Origin: Myxococcales bacterium
GTDB taxonomy: Bacteria; Myxococcota_A; Polyangia; Haliangiales; Haliangiaceae
Assembly: GCA_016706545.1 (NCBI GenBank)
Contig: JADJJK010000025.1
Location: 1-64,000 of the forward strand
Direction: 5' to 3'
Length of the DNA: 64,000 bases
Shown one piece after another: positions 59,821 to 64,000 of this stretch. The translations under genes and the position numbers were made by a program. A model generated the notes under the pieces. That model was not told the origin of the DNA, ran no database searches, and saw only the letters and a program-made list of their open reading frames with translations. Numbering within the stretch: position 1 is the stretch's first letter; the number at the start of each line of letters is the position of its first letter.

Positions 59821-59857
59821 GAAGCCCCCTCGGATCGCTCCTTGGGGGCTTCTGTTT
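59821..59857 (+). terminator. Strong rho-independent terminator
   Basis: GAAGCCCCC (59821-59829) pairs with GGGGGCTTC (59844-59852), followed by TGTTT. The stem has nine perfect pairs and a 14-base loop. It lies about 440 bases downstream of the methyltransferase stop, so it may end a small RNA rather than the operon itself. Confidence 0.75.
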
Positions 59858-60224
59858 ACCGACCCTCGCCGTCGGTTGGCGACGAGAGAAAAATGGCTCC
59901 GTTGAGCGTACTCCTACAAACTCGGTTCAAGGTAGGGCTCGAAGGGCGGGCTGTCAACTCCAACATGCTGATTCTCTGGCGGATCCCGTAGGCTTTCTCC
60001 CGGGGCGCGGGACAGGAATCCGGAGAATTGCTGTCCCCGGAGTTTGGTCAGGCCAATTTCCGAGATTCGCGGTCGAACCAAAACGGAAGCCGCTGCCCCC
60101 GCGGGCCGGTGCCGGCTGGCCAACGTAGAATCCTTCCCGCCCGGCGGCGCCGCGTGCGTGCCGACCAGTGCCGCATCCACCCGGGCAGCTCACGTTGGGG
60201 CACCATGCAGATCCGAGATCGGCG

Positions 60225-62445
60225 TCAGGGCACCACGTCGAAGTCGAGCGGGGCAGCGGTATTGTTGTCGCGGCGCAGCTCTCCGTCGACCTCTTCGACG
60301 CTCATCCCGAGCCGGTGCGGCCCGAGCGGCAGCTTCAGACGCACGGTGATCTGCCCGCTGACACGAGCGCCCACAGCGAGAGGGAGCTTCGCCAACCGGG
60401 TGTCGACGGCGGTCCATGGTTGGCCATCGAGCGTGAACCTCACGACGGCGCTCCCACTGCGAGTTGCCGCCCGTTCCAGCCCCACGTTGGTCACATGCCA
60501 GAGCACGTCGAAGCCAAAAGGGTTCTGATTCGATATTGTCTTGCGCTGACCTTCGATCACCTCGCTGAACACTACCTCGGCCACAAGGTCCGCACCCGGC
60601 TGCAGTGACACGTCGTTTGGCAGCACCTCGAACGGGATCCTCGCGGTATCTAGGATCCCGGAACTCTTACAGTCCGAGCTCGCCAACACGAGCCGGAACG
60701 TGTGCTTGCCCAGCGGGAGGGCAACCTCGTCGAGCCGGAACTGCTCGTGAACCGTGGTCCCCGGGGGCATGGAGCGCGCCAGGGTCAGCGGGGGGCCGAA
60801 GGAGCGTCCCAGCAGGAGACGGGTGAGGGTGCCCGGCCCGTGATTGGTGACATGGTACGAGACATTCACGGCGTCGCCGGCCTTGAAGGTCGTGTGATCG
60901 AGCTTATCCAACGCGAGTTCCAGGCGACAATCAAGAGGCGCTCTGGGGATCTGTACCAGCGCCTCCGGCCAGATCACTCGTGCATCTTTGGGATCGAGCC
61001 CCAGCGCGCGCAGCGCCGCGTCGCTTTCCACGCGGTGCAGCTGCCGATCTCGCACCACGAAGAGTTCGTCCGGGCCGGTGCGGAAGATGGTGCCATCGAC
61101 CGGGATGCGCGGGAAGACATCGGTCGCATTCGGCCACAGCCGGCGCGACCGGTATCCATCCAGGCCGTACGCCTTGAGCGTCTTTATGTCGGTGGGGGCG
61201 CTGAGCTTGGCACCTCCATAAATCACGTACTGCGTGCTCGGCACGCCTCTCCTCCCAGACCAGCGTGCCATCCCGGGGAGAGGTCGGCAGGCCATCGAGA
61301 GCGCCGCGCCATAGCCGATGGACGCGGCTGGGATCCCAGCCGCCGGCGCGGAGCGCTTCGACGCTGGGCACCAGGAAGATGCCGCCCCCGACGATCGTGA
61401 CGAGGGGGCCGCCCGGCACCTGGACCACCACCCCATCTCGCATCTCGCGCATTTCGGAGATGGCCGCGCGCCAGGCGCGGACCGGCTTCTCGCGCCCGAT
61501 CGCGGCACGCTGCTCCCGGCTCGGCGTGGCGTCGAGCGCAAACGCATGTCCACCGACGACGAGCGCCCGCCCGCCGGCGGGCTCCTCGATCACGATGCCA
61601 TCGTCGATCGCGAACTGGATGCGCCGCCGCGCCAGGCTCTCCAGAGATCGGCCGCGCAGGGCATCGCTTGGGATATCGCGCAGCGGCGCGTGCGCGCCGG
61701 CTTCAGTGGCGGGGCAAGTAGTGCCTACCTTGTTGGCGCACGTGGGAACACCTACCTCCTCCATGAGGCGATGATGCAAGGCGTGCATCGCGCTGGTGCC
61801 CTGGTTCGGTATGCCGGCTAGTTCGATGCAGGCGTGCATACCCTCGTGCAGCAGAGTGCTCGCCAGCGTACCACCGGGCTCGCTACCCGCCGCGCCTTGG
61901 GCATTCTCCCACTGCGCATCGACCAGGTCGGTGTAGTCGCCGTCGACATAGATCAGGGGGTGCCCGAAAACCTTGATGGAGAGCGCGTCGTAGTCGGTGA
62001 AGCCGACGACCTCCTCGGACGTGTCGTGGTCGCGGATGATCATCGCCTTCTCGACGCCCTTGGCGGCCTCCTCGCAGGCCCGCCTGATCCTGGAGGCGTT
62101 GGGCGTCACGGTCGTCACCTTTCGCACCGCGGCGCGGAGCTTGTTCTGCAGCGTCGTCGAGCGGAGACGCGACGCGGCGCGAGCGCGCGCGGGACGTCCA
62201 CCGCCCACGTCAGCCCCCGCGCCGCCGAACGAGATCGGGCCGGACATCCACGGGTGGGAGGCGCCCATGGAGAGGTACACGTAGACGTATCTCACCGAGA
62301 TGGTGTCGCCGACAGCGAGGCACTCCGTCTTTAGGATCTGGAGGGTCTCCACGTCCTGGGTGACGGTGCATTGCATCCGCGAGGCGTCGGCAGCCGCGGC
62401 GGTCCAGAAGAGGATCGCACAACAAAGGATCCACAGAATGCGCAT
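60225..62445 (-). pseudogene. Exported HExxH metalloprotease-like gene with CARDB-like C-terminus, frameshifted
   Basis: From ATG 62445 the product has a signal peptide (LCCAILFWTAAAADAS), a conserved LLHEGMHACIELAG zinc motif (HExxH with a following Glu) near residue 200, and Cys pairs. The frame is good to about 61250 (DGTLVW). There the coding signal moves to another frame, which continues STQYVIYGGAKLSAP and then two beta-sandwich-like domains (VTNHGPGTLTRLLLG, HVTNVGLERAATRS) to the stop at 60225. One small indel at GGGAGGAGAGG would rejoin them as a protein of about 740 residues. Decay or sequence error cannot be told apart. Confidence 0.65.
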
Positions 62446-62838
62446 CGCGCCAGCCTACCACGGAGAGGCGCTGCCACTTGCTGCCACTCACTCAGCGGAG
62501 CAGACCCGACGGTCTCGTGCCCAAAACGCATCCGCGCCGAAGGACGACCAGGGTAGCTGGTTGGGCGCACATGCTGGTACCGAGCCCCCTCGCCAGAAGG
62601 AACGACGGATCGGCTCTTGGTGGCCAAAGAGCCTACCGGACCATTCCTCAAGTAGCAACGGCACGCATCGCGCCAATGTCGACGTCACCGTATGTCGACG
62701 TCGCAGGCCGCAACTGATGCACCCAACCGTCATGCGCTCGTCACCGCGCGACGGTATGATGCCGGGCTCTGGTATGCGCGCCAATCGCTTCCCGACCTCC
62801 GTGTGCGGTCACGCCTCATCACAAAGGATCGCTGGAAA

Positions 62839-63636
62839 ATGAGCCTCCTATCTCGCGTCCTCCCCCTTCTGGCCGTCGGTCTGGCAGTCCTTTCCGGTTG
62901 CTCAGTCTCAGCAGGCACCGACCCGGACGTCTCCGCGGACAGCGTCACTCAGCTGGAACGCGACTATGGTGGCGCGGATGGGTTGCGGGATTTCTTCGAC
63001 GAGAACCCGACCGAGGTGATCCAGCAAGCCCTGGGCAGCTATGGCATCGGCTACGTAGTACATCCTTATCAGACGGAAACCGATGCTCAGCTTATCTCCG
63101 ACTGCGTGAAGTACTTCCCCAGCTCGGACCGCAACATCTGGCACAACTTCAACGGCGAGTTCTACTTCATCGACACCGCAGGCCGACCGAGTCGCGCCTA
63201 TGCAGACCTGCCCCCAATCGTGGCGCAGGCTCGCATCAGCGCCTGCCAGACCAGCATTGGGCAATGGGGCGATGCCGAGGACCCAAGCAATGACTACGAC
63301 GGAGGTCACCTGATCGGCTCGCAACTTGGCGGGTGGGGTGGGCGCGCCAACATCGTGCCCCAGGACGCCAACTTCAACCGAGGCAACTGGGCCCAGCTTG
63401 AGAACGCGATGGCACTCTGCGGCAACCTGCCGGCAGGGGGCATGCGCTACAGCATCAGCGTGGGGTATGCAAACACGAGCGCGCTGGTGCCAAGCACGTT
63501 TGGGATGGTGATCACCAACAAGGCCACGTCGAGCAGCGTGACGATGGCCTTCACCAACGTGGACGGCGGCGGCACGAACGGCACGGCCACGCGCGGGCGC
63601 GGGGTGACCTTCTTGACAAGCAACGGATGCCGCTGA
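62839..63636 (+). CDS. Exported DNA/RNA non-specific endonuclease-like lipoprotein
   Basis: From ATG 62839 (AAAGGA upstream) the product is 265 residues with a lipoprotein signal (AVGLAVLSGC). The catalytic region is YDGGHLIGSQLGGWGGRANI, in which the DGGH replaces the family's usual DRGH, then VPQDANFNRGNWAQLENAMA, which carries the Asn and Glu that bind Mg. This matches the NUC/EndA type of surface or secreted nucleases, and could serve DNA uptake or degradation of prey nucleic acids. The Arg-to-Gly change near the active site may alter activity. Confidence 0.85.
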   Translation: MSLLSRVLPLLAVGLAVLSGCSVSAGTDPDVSADSVTQLERDYGGADGLRDFFDENPTEVIQQALGSYGIGYVVHPYQTETDAQLISDCVKYFPSSDRNIWHNFNGEFYFIDTAGRPSRAYADLPPIVAQARISACQTSIGQWGDAEDPSNDYDGGHLIGSQLGGWGGRANIVPQDANFNRGNWAQLENAMALCGNLPAGGMRYSISVGYANTSALVPSTFGMVITNKATSSSVTMAFTNVDGGGTNGTATRGRGVTFLTSNGCR

Positions 63637-63772
63637 GACCGTTCGCTCAACCGCCCGGGACCTGCGGTGCGCGGAGAACCGGATGACCTGTGCGCAAAGG
63701 GTCAACTGCTTGCCATAGCGCACGCGCATCGCTTGCGAACGCCGGTGGCCACGCAGACTATGCAACAGGGCG

Positions 63773-64000
63773 ATGAAGAAGCATACCTTGACCCTCGGCC
63801 GCAACGCTGGCGGCGCTGGCGTTCCGTCAGACCTGCTGGTGGAGGGCGTGGGCGCTCTCCTTGAAGGTGCTCGCCGGGCGACCCTGTTCTTCTTCGAAGG
63901 GGCAAGCTCCGGTCCCGGAGCGCGCCCTGCTTGGCTCGAAGCGGCCTGCCGCGTAGAGATCACGGCGCTTCGCTCCTCGACCTACGAGCTTGAACTCCAC
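63773..64000 (+). CDS. Hypothetical protein, cut by right edge
   Basis: An open frame from ATG 63773 to the window end gives at least 76 residues. It reads KKHTLTLGRNAGGAGVPSDL then LVEGVGALLEGARRATLFFF. No signal peptide is seen. Family not recognised; the C-terminus lies outside the window. Confidence 0.5.
   Translation, partial: MKKHTLTLGRNAGGAGVPSDLLVEGVGALLEGARRATLFFFEGASSGPGARPAWLEAACRVEITALRSSTYELELH

Larger units (their letters stand above)
59384..60224. other. 841-base gene-free region with two hairpins
   Basis: No frame looks coding. There are direct and inverted GC-rich runs, a stem-loop at 59672-59697 and a strong terminator at 59821-59857. It could contain a small structured RNA between about 59640 and 59857, but no known RNA family was recognised. 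A GGTTCAAG segment near 59930 resembles a tRNA T-arm but no tRNA fold could be built. Confidence 0.5.

Noticed and set aside
59930..59950. tRNA-like T-arm (GGTTCAAG)
   Set aside because: No acceptor stem, D-arm or anticodon arm could be arranged around it.

Overview
The window is GC-rich DNA, probably from a member of the Myxococcota or a related deltaproteobacterial lineage. The grounds are indirect: many lipoproteins of no known family, an Oar-type TonB-dependent receptor, MORN-like, leucine-rich, TPR and pentapeptide repeat proteins, and many decaying transposons. No rRNA, tRNA or CRISPR array was recognised, so the taxonomic call rests on gene style only.

Layout. Positions 1-4971 (minus strand) hold a tightly packed hydrogenase-maturation operon, hypF-hypC-hypD-hypE, with hypE running off the left edge. 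Positions 5130-16982 are an ordinary chromosomal stretch: a PLD-like protein, a protein with an HExxxH motif, a quinone-reductase/LysR divergent pair, a DsrE-like lipoprotein, outer-membrane and lipoprotein genes, an lmo0937-type small membrane protein, an ArsR-SRPBCC operon, a MerR/TipAS regulator and a YciI-like protein.

Positions 17100-47150 are an accessory, repeat-rich region. It contains two intact REP-associated tyrosine transposase (RAYT) genes and three remnants. A short REP sequence (core AACCTCCGGTCGGGTT) lies next to them, in up to eight copies. A DDE transposase plus AAA ATPase transposon is interrupted by a 2457-bp IS66-family element, with terminal inverted repeats and an exact 8-bp target duplication still visible. 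At least five fragments of another integrase-type IS are scattered here, all on the plus strand. Between them sit a TonB receptor, disrupted TPR genes, an AbrB-Doc toxin-antitoxin pair, a MORN-repeat lipoprotein, a large LRR protein and a SMI1/KNR4-pentapeptide protein.

Positions 48298-59383 are a metal-resistance island. A CDF-like transporter faces a single long operon: BlaI-type repressor, M56 (BlaR1-like) membrane protease, CzcC, CzcB and CzcA-like RND efflux, a P1B-4 type metal ATPase, and a methyltransferase. Two matching 17-bp palindromes (TACTAT-N5-WTAGTA), one over the promoter and one inside the czcC signal-peptide coding region, look like the repressor's operators. The simplest reading is a BlaR/BlaI proteolytic switch rewired to sense metals. 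This is the most interesting candidate system here. After a gene-free stretch with a strong terminator come a frameshifted HExxH metalloprotease-like gene, a secreted non-specific nuclease and a partial gene at the right edge.

Several genes are broken by frameshifts (transposons, TPR gene, 31.9-33.4 kb lipoprotein, 60.2-62.4 kb protease). These could be true decay or assembly error; the sequence alone cannot tell.
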